Source: Methylobacterium sp. E-045
GTDB taxonomy: Bacteria; Pseudomonadota; Alphaproteobacteria; Rhizobiales; Beijerinckiaceae
Assembly: GCF_022829685.1 (NCBI RefSeq)
Contig: NZ_JAKSYE010000094.1
Location: forward strand, 90,309 to 154,308
Length of the DNA: 64,000 bases
Direction: 5' to 3'
Of this stretch, positions 34,852 to 44,146 are shown one piece after another; position 1 is the first letter of the stretch, and each line of letters begins with the position of its first letter. The notes beneath the pieces are model-generated. The model saw only the letters and a list, made by a program, of their open reading frames with translations. It did no database searches and was not told the DNA's origin. Both the position numbers and the translations under genes were made by a program.

Positions 34852-36123
34852 TCAGGCGATCCGCGACACCAGGATCTTGTCCACCCGGCGCCCGTCGAGA
34901 TCCACCACCTCGAAGCGCCAGCCGGCGATGTCGCAGGTCTCGCCGGTCTCCGGCAGGCGCTGCAGCTTGGCGATGACGAGGCCGGCGGCGGTCTCGTAGT
35001 CCCGGCTCGATTCGATCTTGATGCCGAGCTGGTCGGCCATCTCGTCCACCGGCATCCAGCCGGCGATGAGCCAGGACCCGTCCTGGCGCTGCACCGCCTC
35101 GGGCTCGGGATCTTCCGAATGGAACGCGCCCGCGATGGCGTCGAGGATGTCGGCCGGGGTCACGAGGCCGTCGAAATGGCCGTATTCGTCGTGGACCAGG
35201 GCCATCGGCACCTCCGCCGCCTGGAGGGCGGTGAGGGCATCGAGGGCGTCGAGGGTGTCGGGGAGCACCGGGGCGCTGCGGATATAGGCGCGCAGGTCGA
35301 ACCGCTCGTTCTCGATGAGCGCCTTCACCAGTTCGCGCACCTGCACGACCCCGAGCATGTTGTCCGGATTGCCCTCGCCGACCGGGATGCGCGAATGCGG
35401 GCTCGACACCAGCATGGCGCGGATCTCCTCCGGCGCCTTGTCGAGATCGATCCAGTGGACGTCGGTGCGCGGGGTCATGACGCCCCGCACGGCGCGGTCG
35501 CCGAGACGCAGCACCCCGGCGATCATCTTGCGCTCGTCGGTCTCGATCACCCCCGCCGTCTCGGCCTCCGCGACGATGGTGCGGATCTCCTCCTCGGTCA
35601 CGGCGCTGGGGCTGGAGGCTTCCTGGCCGAACAGCCGGAACACCGCGCGGGTGGAGGCGTCGAGGAGCCAGACCGCCGGGAGCGCGATCCGCGAGATCAG
35701 CCGCATCGGCCGGGCGACGAAACAGGCGATGCCCTCCGGGTCGCGCAGGGCCACATGCTTGGGCACGAGTTCGCCGATGATCACCGAGAGGTAGGTGATG
35801 ATGGCGATGACGATCCCGTAGCCGAGGGGATCGGCCACGGGTTTCGACAGGCCCGCCTCGGACAGGATCTCGGTGAGGCGCTCGCCGAGCGCCGCGCCGG
35901 AGACGGCCCCCGACAGGATGCCGACGAGGGTGATGCCGATCTGGACGGCGGAAAGGAAGCGTCCCGGATCCTCCGCCAGGGTCAGGGCGGCCTGGGCGCC
36001 GGGCCGGCGCGCCTCCACCATCATGCGCAGCCGTGTTTTGCGCGACGAGACGACGGCGAGTTCGGACAGCGCGAAGGCGCCGTTGAGGGCGATCAGGGCG
36101 ACGGCGACGGCGAGCTCGAACAC
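34852..36123 (-). CDS. CNNM/CorC-family (hemolysin-like) membrane protein with DUF21, CBS pair and CorC_HlyC domain
   Basis: A 423-residue protein. The DUF21 domain with four helices occupies residues 1-190 (ALNGAFALSELAVVSSRKTR; ITLVGILSGAVSGAALGERL), a CBS pair about 205-330 (VMTPRTDVHWIDLDK; EVPMALVHDEYGHFDGLVTP), and the C-terminal CorC_HlyC domain 345-423. Homologues are linked to Mg2+/Co2+ efflux or sodium-coupled magnesium transport; the name hemolysin is historical. It converges on the DMT pair with only three bases between stops. A tandem hairpin repeat in its leader (36172-36229) may regulate it. Confidence 0.9.
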   Translation of the reverse strand: MFELAVAVALIALNGAFALSELAVVSSRKTRLRMMVEARRPGAQAALTLAEDPGRFLSAVQIGITLVGILSGAVSGAALGERLTEILSEAGLSKPVADPLGYGIVIAIITYLSVIIGELVPKHVALRDPEGIACFVARPMRLISRIALPAVWLLDASTRAVFRLFGQEASSPSAVTEEEIRTIVAEAETAGVIETDERKMIAGVLRLGDRAVRGVMTPRTDVHWIDLDKAPEEIRAMLVSSPHSRIPVGEGNPDNMLGVVQVRELVKALIENERFDLRAYIRSAPVLPDTLDALDALTALQAAEVPMALVHDEYGHFDGLVTPADILDAIAGAFHSEDPEPEAVQRQDGSWLIAGWMPVDEMADQLGIKIESSRDYETAAGLVIAKLQRLPETGETCDIAGWRFEVVDLDGRRVDKILVSRIA

Positions 36124-36171
36124 GTTCGGTTCCGTAAGCCGGAGCCGCTTGGACCAAGCGTGCCGGACTTC

Positions 36172-36229
36172 CCCAGTTGGCGGCGATGACTCGCCTGTTG
36201 CCCAGTCGGCGGCGATGCCTCGCCTGTCG
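36172..36229 (-). repeat. Tandem 29-bp repeat with internal hairpins in the leader of the CorC-like gene
   Basis: Two abutting 29-base copies, 36172-36200 and 36201-36229, differ at three positions. Each contains GGCGA-NNNN-TCGCC, a five-pair hairpin with a four-base loop; the loop bases are among those that vary, while the stems are kept. In mRNA of the minus-strand CorC-like gene the repeat lies 48-106 bases before the start codon. It could be a cis-acting RNA, a protein-binding site, or a simple duplication. Confidence 0.6.
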
Positions 36230-36278
36230 CTCCGGTGAGCGACGACGAGCGCCTAGATGAGGTGTCGCGGCGGGCGGG

Positions 36279-37508
36279 TCAACGGTCGGGGTCGGACGAT
36301 GCGCCGGGAACGAGGGGCGCCAGGCGCGAAAGACGCAGCGCGATGGCCAGGGCGAGACCGTAGAGTCCGCCGAAGAAGGCGACGACCCCCGACCATCCCG
36401 CATGTTCGAAGAACCAGCCCCCCGCCGTGCCCAGCACCGACGAGCCGAGGTAATACAGGCACAGATAGACCGACGACGCCTGCGCCCGGTCGCGCAGGGC
36501 CCGCCGCCCGATCCAGGAACTCGCCACCGAATGGGCGCCGAAGAAGCTCACCGTGACGACGACGATGCCGGCGATGATGAGGGGCAGGCGCTCCGACAGG
36601 GTCATGAGGATGCCGACGAGGCCGAGCAGGATGGCGAGCCACAGCACCCTGCGCCGCCCGAGGCGGCTCGCGATCTCGCCGGTGACCGCCGAGCTGAACG
36701 TGCCGGCGAGATAGACCACGAAGATCGCGCCGATGGCCGATTGGCTGAGGTTGTAGGGTGGATCGAGCAGGCGGAAGCCGACGTAATTGTAGACGCTGAC
36801 GAAGCCGCCCATGAGCAGGAACGCTTCCGCGAACAGCCAGGGCAGGCCGGGATCGCGGAAATGCTGGCCGAACGTGCCCGGTACCTGGCGCCAGCGCATC
36901 CGGTTGGCAAGGAAGCGCCTCGAGGGCGGCAGGCCGCGCCAGAACAGGATGGCGGCGAAAAGCGCCAGAACCCCGATGGTCCCGAGACCCACGCGCCAGG
37001 AGGCATGGTCGGTGACGATGCCGGCGATCAGGCGGCCGACCATGCCGCCCATGGCATTGCCGCCGATGAGGAGCCCCATGGACAGGCCGATGGCGCGGGA
37101 ATCCATTTCCTCGCTGAGATAGGCCATGGCGACCGCCGGCAGGCCGCTCGCCGCCAGCCCCGTGAGCGCGCGCAACGCCAGGAAGCCGTGCCAGCTCGGC
37201 ACGATCACAGCGATGAGGGTGAGGATCGCCGAGGCGAAGAGGGAGGCGACCATGACCGGCTTGCGCCCCCACACCTCGGAGAGCGGGCTGACCACGAGGA
37301 GCGCCAGGGCCAGCATCGCGCAGGGAAGCGACAGCGACAGGCTGCTCTCGGCCGGCGAGACGTGGAACGTATCGGCGAAGACCGGCATCAGCGGCTGCAC
37401 GCCGTAGAGCACGGCGAAGGTGGAGAAGCCCGCGGCGAACAGGGCGAGCGTGGTCCGACGAAAGATCGGCGTCCCCGCCGTGATCAGGCGGTCGCTCTCC
37501 TCGGCCAT
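36279..37508 (-). CDS. MFS transporter (YnfM-like)
   Basis: A 409-residue major facilitator with 12 helices. The loop 2-3 motif SPLSEVWGRKPVM and the second-half copy GEIASRLGRRRVLWL are typical of drug/metabolite:H+ antiporters. SVASSWIGRRALRDRAQASS resembles the YnfM/YdhC-like subgroup (arabinose or multidrug efflux). The ATG at 37508 follows AGGAGG and lies just before helix 1; a longer frame from 37640 is not used. Gene stands alone. The substrate is unknown. Confidence 0.86.
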   Translation of the reverse strand: MAEESDRLITAGTPIFRRTTLALFAAGFSTFAVLYGVQPLMPVFADTFHVSPAESSLSLSLPCAMLALALLVVSPLSEVWGRKPVMVASLFASAILTLIAVIVPSWHGFLALRALTGLAASGLPAVAMAYLSEEMDSRAIGLSMGLLIGGNAMGGMVGRLIAGIVTDHASWRVGLGTIGVLALFAAILFWRGLPPSRRFLANRMRWRQVPGTFGQHFRDPGLPWLFAEAFLLMGGFVSVYNYVGFRLLDPPYNLSQSAIGAIFVVYLAGTFSSAVTGEIASRLGRRRVLWLAILLGLVGILMTLSERLPLIIAGIVVVTVSFFGAHSVASSWIGRRALRDRAQASSVYLCLYYLGSSVLGTAGGWFFEHAGWSGVVAFFGGLYGLALAIALRLSRLAPLVPGASSDPDR

Positions 37509-37740
37509 GGTCGCCAGCCTCCTGATGTCGCGCTCGCCGGGCTGCAAGTCGCGCGGCACGTCGCGTCGCGGGAGTGTTGGGGAAGCACGGAACGGCACGG
37601 GCCGCACCCCTCTTTCGAGACATGCGGCCCGTACCGTCACGATAACGCAGCTCCTCGGGGCTTGTATGAGCCGGCTTATGCCGTTTCAGGTCGATCGATT
37701 CAGATACGCGACAGTTAAAGCCGGGATTACTGACGCGAGT

Positions 37741-37763
37741 CCCCTCTCCTGTAAGGAGAGGGG
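37741..37763. repeat. CCCCTCTCC palindrome downstream of the OmpA-family gene
   Basis: CCCCTCTCC (37741-37749), TGTAA, GGAGAGGGG (37755-37763) is a perfect nine-pair hairpin 47 bases after the stop of the minus-strand OmpA gene. It is a member of the CCCTCTCC repeat family and may also act as a 3' stabiliser. Confidence 0.65.
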
Positions 37764-37809
37764 ACACCTCCCGATCCTCGCACCCGAGGAGAGCAGTTGG
37801 ATCGTTCTT

Positions 37810-39906
37810 CTACTTGGGCGGCGCCTCGGCGCTCTCGCCCTGCTGCTGGATCAGCGGGGTGATGCGGCGGACCGTGACCCGGCGGTTCTCCCGCGAGGCC
37901 TCCTGGGTGTTCACCTTCAGGGCTTGCTCGCCGTAGCCCTGGGTCGTGAGGTTCTCCGGCGGCACCTGGAAGTTCTGGCTGAGGACCGTGGCCACCGACT
38001 GGGCGCGACGATCGGAGAGCGACAGGTTGTCGACCTCGCTGCCCACCGCATCGGTGTAGCCCTCGATGAGGAACACTTCCTGCGGATTGGCCTTCACCGC
38101 CTGGTTGATCGCCGCCGCGATGTTGCCGAGTCGCGAGGCCTGATCGGGCGTGACGTCGAACGATCCGGTATCGAAGGTGATCGTGTCGATGTCGACGCTG
38201 CGCATCCGTGCCCGGAGCTGCGGGCTGTAGCGCACCTGGTCGAGGGTGTAGCGCCGATCCACCGCCGCCACCGGCGGGGCGGACAGGGCCTCGTAGACCT
38301 GCCGCTCGTCGGCCCCTTCGTAATTTACCACGTAGCGGTCGCGGGGGATGCGGATGTCCGGCGGCGGCAGGTCGACCACGTCCTCGTAGATGGGACGCTG
38401 CGGACCACCGAATCCGTTATCGATGATCACGACCTCGCGGCCGTCGCGGAAGCGGCGCGAACGGCGCACGAGGCGGCCGTCATCGTCCACCACCGTCACG
38501 ATCTGGATGCCGCCCGGACGGTCGAGATAGGTGATCGTGTCGCCGCCGCGGCGCTCACTGCGATAGGCCCCGCGATCGAGATACCGGAAGCGCTCGTTCT
38601 CGTCGTGACGAATGAAGTAATTGTCGCGGTCCCGCACGATGATCCGGCCGGGCTCGCGAATATAGGTCCGTCCGCCCTCGTTGAACTCACGCCGGTCGCG
38701 ACGGACTTCGTCGTAGCTGCGCACATCGTTGCCACGGAAGCCGCCCTCGACATAGCCGGGCCGGCCCGGCCGGTTGAACACGTCGCGGCGATCACGCTCG
38801 TCCTTGCGCTCGAAAGCCTCGCGGCGTTCGCGGTCGCGCCGCTCGATCTCGCTGCGCCGCTCGGGATCGCCCGCTGCCGGGCGGTTGGCCGTGCCGGGCC
38901 TGTTGTCGTCCGGCCCGCGCCGGTCGTCCGTTCCGCGCCGATCGTCCGGCCCGCGTCGGTCATCCGCTCCACGCCTGTCGTCCGGGCCGCGCCTGTCGTC
39001 GCGGTCGTTCTTGTCCTGCGCCTGACCGGGCGGGACGAAGGGCTTTCCCGGAACGCCCGGCCGGGCATTGGGAGGCGTCTTCGCGTCGGGGGCTTTCGTA
39101 TCCGGCGTCTTGGCGTCCGGCGTCGCATCCGGCGCGCCGCGACGGGCGGGGTCGGCCTTGTCGTTCCGGTCCGGCCTGTCGTTCCGGTCCGGCCTGCCCT
39201 CGCGCTCGGGCTTGTCCCCGCGCTCGGGCTTGCCGCTCGGGTCGGGTTTGCCGCTCGGATCCGGCCTTTCGCCACGCTCGGGCTTGGCGCTCCTGTCCGG
39301 CTTGTCGCCGCGGTCGGGCTTCTCGGGCCTGTCCGGCTTCTCGTTCCGGTCGGGCCTGTCGCCGCGCTCGGGGCGGGCAGGACGATCGGGCGTCGCGTCG
39401 CGCTCGCGCGGAGCCGGGGCCTCCTTCGGCGCCGGCTTGGCGGGGGTCGGATCGGGATTGCGCTCGCGCGCAGCGGGAGGAGCCGGCCGTTCGGCCGGTG
39501 CGCGGTCGGGCTTCTCGGGACGGTCGGGGCGGTCAGGCCGCTCGGGACGGGCGGGCCGCTCGGCCGGGGCACGCTCTTCTCGGGCGGGGGCCTTCTCCTG
39601 GCGTGGCTCGGGACGCTCCGCCCGCTCGGGGCGTTCGGCCCTCTCAGGGCGTTCGGCGCGCTCGGGACGTTCGGCCCTTTCTGGGCGCTCTGCACGCTCC
39701 GGACGTTCGGCTCTCTCCGGCCTGGCCGGGCCGCCGCGGGGGGCATCGCCGCCTCCGCGCGGATCGCCGCGCTCGGCTCCCGGACCCGCCTGCGCGAGCA
39801 GCATCACGCCCGACCCGCCTCTGTCCGGACTGGCCGAAAGGGGGCCCGACAGGATCAGGGCCGGCAGCATGGTGCTGGTCAGAAAGAGCAGGCGGGTGGT
39901 CCGCAT
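37810..39906 (-). CDS. OmpA-family outer-membrane protein with long charged low-complexity region
   Basis: A 698-residue exported protein. Signal peptide 1-26 (LLFLTSTMLPALILSGPLSA). Residues about 55-105 consist of alternating PERAER units, 105-260 of PDR/PEK/PDRND-type units, and about 300-340 of DDRRGP/A/T repeats. From about 350 an Arg/Asp/Tyr-rich region precedes the C-terminal OmpA domain (about 565-690; IEGYTDAVGSEVDNLSLSDR, then GYGEQALKVNT), which binds peptidoglycan. The RAQ and GYTDAVG parts are conserved, so anchoring is likely. The extended region may span the periplasm or surface. Alternating charges make it disordered. Start at 39906 fits the signal peptide. Confidence 0.85.
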   Translation of the reverse strand: MRTTRLLFLTSTMLPALILSGPLSASPDRGGSGVMLLAQAGPGAERGDPRGGGDAPRGGPARPERAERPERAERPERAERPERAERPERAERPERAERPEPRQEKAPAREERAPAERPARPERPDRPDRPEKPDRAPAERPAPPAARERNPDPTPAKPAPKEAPAPRERDATPDRPARPERGDRPDRNEKPDRPEKPDRGDKPDRSAKPERGERPDPSGKPDPSGKPERGDKPEREGRPDRNDRPDRNDKADPARRGAPDATPDAKTPDTKAPDAKTPPNARPGVPGKPFVPPGQAQDKNDRDDRRGPDDRRGADDRRGPDDRRGTDDRRGPDDNRPGTANRPAAGDPERRSEIERRDRERREAFERKDERDRRDVFNRPGRPGYVEGGFRGNDVRSYDEVRRDRREFNEGGRTYIREPGRIIVRDRDNYFIRHDENERFRYLDRGAYRSERRGGDTITYLDRPGGIQIVTVVDDDGRLVRRSRRFRDGREVVIIDNGFGGPQRPIYEDVVDLPPPDIRIPRDRYVVNYEGADERQVYEALSAPPVAAVDRRYTLDQVRYSPQLRARMRSVDIDTITFDTGSFDVTPDQASRLGNIAAAINQAVKANPQEVFLIEGYTDAVGSEVDNLSLSDRRAQSVATVLSQNFQVPPENLTTQGYGEQALKVNTQEASRENRRVTVRRITPLIQQQGESAEAPPK

Positions 39907-40134
39907 GGATGGTCACTCACAAACGTGGACGTGGCCATCGGAACCGAATGGAGCCCGGATGGTTCCGGATTCCGTGTCGGATCATTCACCGGTATTCCGC
40001 CATCCCGCCGTGGTCATCGGCGGCGCGGATCCAAAAGACCGTTCTCCGCCAAGACGTTGCCCGAGGATGCCGGGCCGGATCGGTGATCTCGCAGAGGATG
40101 CGGCATCGGCCGCACCGCGGCACGGCGACGACCG

Positions 40135-41169
40135 TCAGGGCGTGGTCGACCGGGCCGGGGTCGCGATCATGTTCGGCGCGATGATGCGGACGTTCGGACG
40201 CGCTTCACCGCCTGCGACCGCCGCCACCGCCGTCGCGCCCGGATTGGCTTCGACACTCGCTCCTTCGGGGAGCATACCGGCCTCGGAGACGACCGCGCCG
40301 TTCCGGTTCGCGGCATCGGCGGCGAGGATTGCGGCGGTCTTGTCCGCACGGCCCGCGAGGGTGACGCGCACCTTCGGCCGCGACATGGCTTCCGCCTGCA
40401 TCGGCGTGACGAAGATGTCGCCCTTGTGCCGGACGAGCATGCTCTCGGCCTTCACCAGGGACTGGGCCCAGGTCTGGTTCGCCTTCTTGCACGAGCAGTC
40501 CGGCGTGAAGCTCTTCTGGAACTTGAAGGCGTTGGCGAGGGAAACATAGGCCCGGCTGCCCTTGACCGACGCGGCCTGTTTCAGCCCGTCATCGCCATTC
40601 GGCATCGAATAGGCCACCGCCTCCGTGCCGGGGCACAGGGCCTGGCACAGTTCGTTGGCACCTTCGCGGCCATCGGGCAGGTTGTTCATCGGGAAATAGG
40701 CGCCGTCGCAGGTGCGGACGCAGACCACCTGCGGCCCGCCCCGTCCGCGCTGCTCGCCCACCGCGCCCTCGACGATCTTCGGGCCGGTCTCGGCGCAGGA
40801 GGAGGCGATGGCCGCCGTGAGCTGGCGCCGCCGGGCGGCGGTGACTTCGCCGTTCTCCGCGCCGTAGCCGGCCTGGAGTGCCCGGATGCGCTGCTCCACC
40901 GCGCCGCATTGCGGGGGGCGCGAATCGAAGAACAGGAACTTGCCGCCCTCGCAGTTCAGGGTCCGGTAATAGGCCTCGAGCCGGCCGATCTCGTTCTGCA
41001 GGGCGCGGGCGGTGTTGGCGCCGTCGCTCATATTCGCGAGTTCGAAGCGGTATCGCTGGCACTGGGCGTTGGGCGCCTGCGCCTGCACGGCCGTCCCGAA
41101 CGCGATGGCGGCCATGGCGGCGCCGAGCGTTGCGACGAGCTTGCGGATCTGAGGAAGGATCAGCGGCAT
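40135..41169 (-). CDS. Secreted DUF2865-domain protein
   Basis: A 344-residue protein with a signal peptide (residues 1-30, ending TAVQAQA). The mature part contains CxxC-type and spaced cysteines (CVRTCDGAYFPMNN, ELCQALCPG, TPDCSCKKANQTWAQ) and the sequence AYVSLANAFKFQK, all typical of DUF2865, an alphaproteobacterial periplasmic/outer-surface family of unknown role. The final 90 residues are alanine-rich. The ATG at 41169 was chosen because it opens the signal peptide. It is transcribed toward the OmpA gene with a 228-base gap. Confidence 0.82.
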   Translation of the reverse strand: MPLILPQIRKLVATLGAAMAAIAFGTAVQAQAPNAQCQRYRFELANMSDGANTARALQNEIGRLEAYYRTLNCEGGKFLFFDSRPPQCGAVEQRIRALQAGYGAENGEVTAARRRQLTAAIASSCAETGPKIVEGAVGEQRGRGGPQVVCVRTCDGAYFPMNNLPDGREGANELCQALCPGTEAVAYSMPNGDDGLKQAASVKGSRAYVSLANAFKFQKSFTPDCSCKKANQTWAQSLVKAESMLVRHKGDIFVTPMQAEAMSRPKVRVTLAGRADKTAAILAADAANRNGAVVSEAGMLPEGASVEANPGATAVAAVAGGEARPNVRIIAPNMIATPARSTTP

Positions 41170-41317
41170 GACCTGTCGGGAACGGGTGTGAGGCTGGGCG
41201 GTTCCGGCCCTCGGGCAGGGTACGGAAGAACGCGTTTGCAAAGGATGTCTAACCGCCCTCGCGAGACCGGGACAGTGTTCCCACATGCCCATCGGCAAAC
41301 TTGAGGGGAATGGTGCG

Positions 41318-41857
41318 ATGATGTGTCTTCGGAGTCTCACAAGCCGGGCGGTGGCGGCGGGGTTGGCGGCGTTCGTCATGGGCGGGACGGCAGCGCGCGC
41401 CGACGATACGGACCGGATCTTCGACAAGTCCACCGTGTGGCGTCCGCTCACCCCCGACGACAAGCTGGTGGTCTACGGCATCGACGACCCCGAGGTCGCC
41501 GGGATCGCCTGCTGGTACACGCAGCCCGAGAAGGGGGGCATCAAGGGTACGCTCGGCCTCGCCGAGGACGTCTCCGACATCTCCCTCGCCTGCCGCCAAG
41601 TCGGCCCGGTGTCGTTCAAAAATCCGAAGGACAAGCTCAAGCAGGGCGACGTCGTGTTCAGCGAGCGGCGGTCGCTGATCTTCAAGTCGATGCAGATCGT
41701 CCGCGGCTGCGACGCCAAGCGCAACACGCTGATCTACATGGTCTATTCCGACAAGGTGATTCAGGGCTCACCCAAGAACTCCACGACGGCGGTTCCGCTG
41801 ATGCCGTGGGGAACCGCCGAGGCGCCGCCCCGCTGCGGCGATTTTTTCAAGGGCTGA
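41318..41857 (+). CDS. creA: CreA family protein
   Basis: A 179-residue protein with a signal peptide (cut near ARADD) and the CreA fold: RIFDKSTVWRPLTPDDKLVV, DDPEVAGIACWYTQPEKGG, ISLACRQVGPVSF, SLIFKSMQIVRGCD and LIYMVYSDKVIQGSPKNSTT. CreA is a conserved periplasmic protein of unknown function in proteobacteria (named for its place beside creBCD in E. coli). GAGGGG precedes tandem ATG codons at 41318/41321. It converges with the small secreted protein gene at 41940. Confidence 0.9.
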   Translation: MMCLRSLTSRAVAAGLAAFVMGGTAARADDTDRIFDKSTVWRPLTPDDKLVVYGIDDPEVAGIACWYTQPEKGGIKGTLGLAEDVSDISLACRQVGPVSFKNPKDKLKQGDVVFSERRSLIFKSMQIVRGCDAKRNTLIYMVYSDKVIQGSPKNSTTAVPLMPWGTAEAPPRCGDFFKG

Positions 41858-41920
41858 TCCGGCGCGGAGGCGGCGTCGGTATCGGGCCGGGCCGCCTAGA
41901 ACACGGCGGGGTCGGTCCTT

Positions 41921-41948
41921 GCGGGTCAATCTTTGCGGGTCAATCTTT
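41921..41948. repeat. Exact 14-bp tandem duplication spanning a stop codon
   Basis: GCGGGTCAATCTTT occurs twice in tandem (41921-41934, 41935-41948). The stop codon and last codons of the minus-strand gene at 41940 lie in the second copy, so slippage here may have duplicated the gene's end without changing the protein. Confidence 0.7.
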
Positions 41949-42281
41949 GCACGTGATGCGGATCGGCGGTTCGACGGGCGTCCGCGTCTCCGGCTGGGCG
42001 ATCGCACCGGTATGGTCTTCCGGGGCGGCGAGGCCGAAGGAACCGGCCACCGCGAAGCCTTGCGCCTCGCACCAGGCATCGGCCACGACCTGCCCGCAGG
42101 AGCCGCTGCCGGCCGCCAGGCATTCACCGACGCCGTAGCCTTCGCCGGCGGGGATCAGGAAGGTCTTCTCCGCATGGCCCGGGACGCGGGCCGGGGTCTC
42201 GCCGTCACCGATGGCGAGGGCGGCGGAGGAAAGGAGGGCGAAGGCGCAGAGAGCGCCGAGACCGGCAGCCGAGCGTCGCAT
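41940..42281 (-). CDS. Small secreted four-cysteine protein (113 aa)
   Basis: Signal peptide at 1-23 (LGALCAFALLSSAALA). The mature protein has four cysteines in GECLAAGSGSCGQVVADAWC and a final RITCKD. This spacing, with ADAWC followed by AQGFAVAGSF, is seen in small alphaproteobacterial exported proteins of unknown function; disulfides are likely. It is transcribed away from cysS and converges with creA. No catalytic motif is evident. Confidence 0.7.
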   Translation of the reverse strand: MRRSAAGLGALCAFALLSSAALAIGDGETPARVPGHAEKTFLIPAGEGYGVGECLAAGSGSCGQVVADAWCEAQGFAVAGSFGLAAPEDHTGAIAQPETRTPVEPPIRITCKD

Positions 42282-42649
42282 GGGCAGTGACCTTGATGAC
42301 GGGATCCACGAAAGGCGGGATTCACCGGATGGGAGGATTCGCGTTTGGGAAAATCTCGGCGGCGTCGGTAAACAAATCCTTTCCGGATCGTCGCGACCTC
42401 GACCGAACCTCTTCCGGCGTCGTTCTCGAATTCATCACCGTTTTGGGGTAGCGCAGTTGGTCGGCAGGGTCCGTCGCCTCCGTGCAACACGTAGGTGCTT
42501 GGCGTCCGGCCGATCCGGTCATCGCGGCTCCGGGGCGCTCGCCCCGCGACTCGTAAAAGTTGATCGGTTCTCGGGATTTAGGGCATGGGGACACGCGGCC
42601 TCCGCAGGTGGCGGGGCCGGCGCGTTCCAGGGTTACGAAAGACGGTTTC
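42282..42649. other. Intergenic region between a secreted-protein gene and cysS
   Basis: A 368-base gap with divergent promoters. AT-richer sequence lies at 42330-42450. A tRNA-like opening (GGGGTAGCGCAGTTGG near 42445) has no matching acceptor stem downstream. No gene can be supported. Confidence 0.5.
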
Positions 42650-44032
42650 ATGGCGCCGATGTTGCGGCTCTACAACACGCTGACCCGCGAGAAGGCGCCC
42701 TTCGCGCCGATCGATCCGACGCATGTGCGGATGTATGCCTGCGGGCCGACGGTCTATGACGCCGCCCATATCGGCAATGCCCGGCCGATCATCGTCTTCG
42801 ACCTGCTGTTCCGGCTGCTGCGCCACCTCTACGGCGAGGCGCACGTCACCTATGCCCGCAACGTCACGGACGTGGACGACAAGATCAACGCCCGCGCGGC
42901 CGAGCGCGGCATCACCATCCGCGACCTCACCGACGGGACCCTCGCTGCCTTCCACGGCGACATCCGCGACCTCGGCGTGCTGATGGCCGAGGACGTGAAC
43001 GTGGCGGGCGAGCGCCCTCGCTTCGTCGAGCCCCGCGCCACCGACCACATCGCCGAGATGCATGCCATCATCGACGGGCTCGTGGCGTCGGGCCATGCCT
43101 ATGTGGCGGAAGGCCATGTGCTGTTCGACGTGCCGGCGATGCCGGATTACGGCGCCCTCTCGAAACGGCCCCTCGACGAGATGGAGGCCGGCGCCCGCGT
43201 CGAGGTGGCGCCGTACAAGCGCTCGCCCCTCGATTTCGTCCTGTGGAAGCCTTCGAAGCCCGGCGAACCGTCATGGCCCTCTCCGGCCGGCATCGCCGAG
43301 CCGGGGCGGCCCGGCTGGCACATCGAGTGCTCGGCGATGGCCTGGAAGCATCTCGGCCAGACCTTCGACATCCATGCCGGCGGCATCGACCTGATCTTCC
43401 CCCATCACGAGAACGAGGTGGCCCAGTCGCGCTGCTGCTTTGCCACCGACGTGATGGCCCATGTCTGGCTCCATAACGGCTTCCTCCAGGTGGAGGGGCA
43501 GAAGATGTCGAAATCGCTGGGCAACTTCATCACCCTGCGCGACGTCCTGAAGGACTGGCCCGGAGAGGTCGTGCGCCTCGCGATGCTGAAGACGCATTAC
43601 CGCCAGCCCATCGACTGGACCGTGCGCGGGCTGGAGGAGGCGTCCAGGATGATCGACCGCTGGTACGGCGTCGTCGGCGACGTGGCCGCCGGCGCCGAGG
43701 TGCCGGCCTCCGTGGTGGAGCCGCTCCTCGACGACCTCAACACCGCCGCCGCCCTCGCCGAACTGCACCGCCTCGACGACCCGGCGGCATTGAAGGCCGG
43801 GGCGGGCCTCCTCGGCCTCCTCGGGCGGACCCAATCGGCGCGGGCGGACAGCGCCATCGCCGCCGCCGGCGTCGACGTGGCGGCGGTGGAAGCCGCGATC
43901 GAGGAGCGCCGTGCGGCCCGCGCCGCCAAGGACTGGGCCGCCTCCGACCGCGCCCGCGACGCGCTCGCCGCCATGGGCGTCACCGTGAAGGACAACAAGG
44001 ACGGCACGACCACGTGGAGTGTGGCGCGATAG
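42650..44032 (+). CDS. cysS: Cysteine-tRNA ligase
   Basis: A 460-residue class I synthetase. Zinc ligands include Cys31 ([10 protein letters not shown]) and the later [11 protein letters not shown] and HHENE, the HIGH motif is HIGN at 40-43, and KMSKS is at 285-289. The C-terminal DALR-type and anticodon regions are present, so the enzyme is complete. The ATG at 42650 ([10 protein letters not shown]) is preferred over a longer in-frame start at 42560 without ribosome site. The gene stands alone. Confidence 0.95.
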   Translation: MAPMLRLYNTLTREKAPFAPIDPTHVRMYACGPTVYDAAHIGNARPIIVFDLLFRLLRHLYGEAHVTYARNVTDVDDKINARAAERGITIRDLTDGTLAAFHGDIRDLGVLMAEDVNVAGERPRFVEPRATDHIAEMHAIIDGLVASGHAYVAEGHVLFDVPAMPDYGALSKRPLDEMEAGARVEVAPYKRSPLDFVLWKPSKPGEPSWPSPAGIAEPGRPGWHIECSAMAWKHLGQTFDIHAGGIDLIFPHHENEVAQSRCCFATDVMAHVWLHNGFLQVEGQKMSKSLGNFITLRDVLKDWPGEVVRLAMLKTHYRQPIDWTVRGLEEASRMIDRWYGVVGDVAAGAEVPASVVEPLLDDLNTAAALAELHRLDDPAALKAGAGLLGLLGRTQSARADSAIAAAGVDVAAVEAAIEERRAARAAKDWAASDRARDALAAMGVTVKDNKDGTTTWSVAR

Positions 44033-44109
44033 CCGCGGATGCCGATGCAGAGTCCGGAGACGCCGCATCTCATCTTCGACGGGGGAAATTCTGCGGGATA
44101 GAAAACATA

Positions 44110-44137
44110 CTTTCATCTAAGCGGCCTGAGATGCAAG
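44110..44137. promoter_or_regulatory. Candidate HipB operator palindrome
   Basis: CTTTCATCT (44110-44118) and AGATGCAAG (44129-44137) form an inverted repeat (eight of nine bases) with a ten-base spacer, ending nine bases before the hipB-like ATG. Its placement over the probable promoter/ribosome site fits autorepression by the HTH antitoxin. Confidence 0.55.
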
Positions 44138-44146
44138 GATGACGGC

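Noticed and set aside
39470..39740. CRISPR-like short repeats
   Set aside because: The periodicity is that of PERAER codons in the OmpA gene; there are no spacers or cas genes.
37420..40086. Plus-strand open frame of 888 codons with repetitive sequence
   Set aside because: Opposite to the OmpA gene; the minus frame has signal peptide, repeats and OmpA domain, so this is its mirror.
42445..42480. tRNA-like opening sequence (GGGGTAGCGCAGTTGG)
   Set aside because: No matching acceptor 3' half, anticodon arm or T-loop follows.
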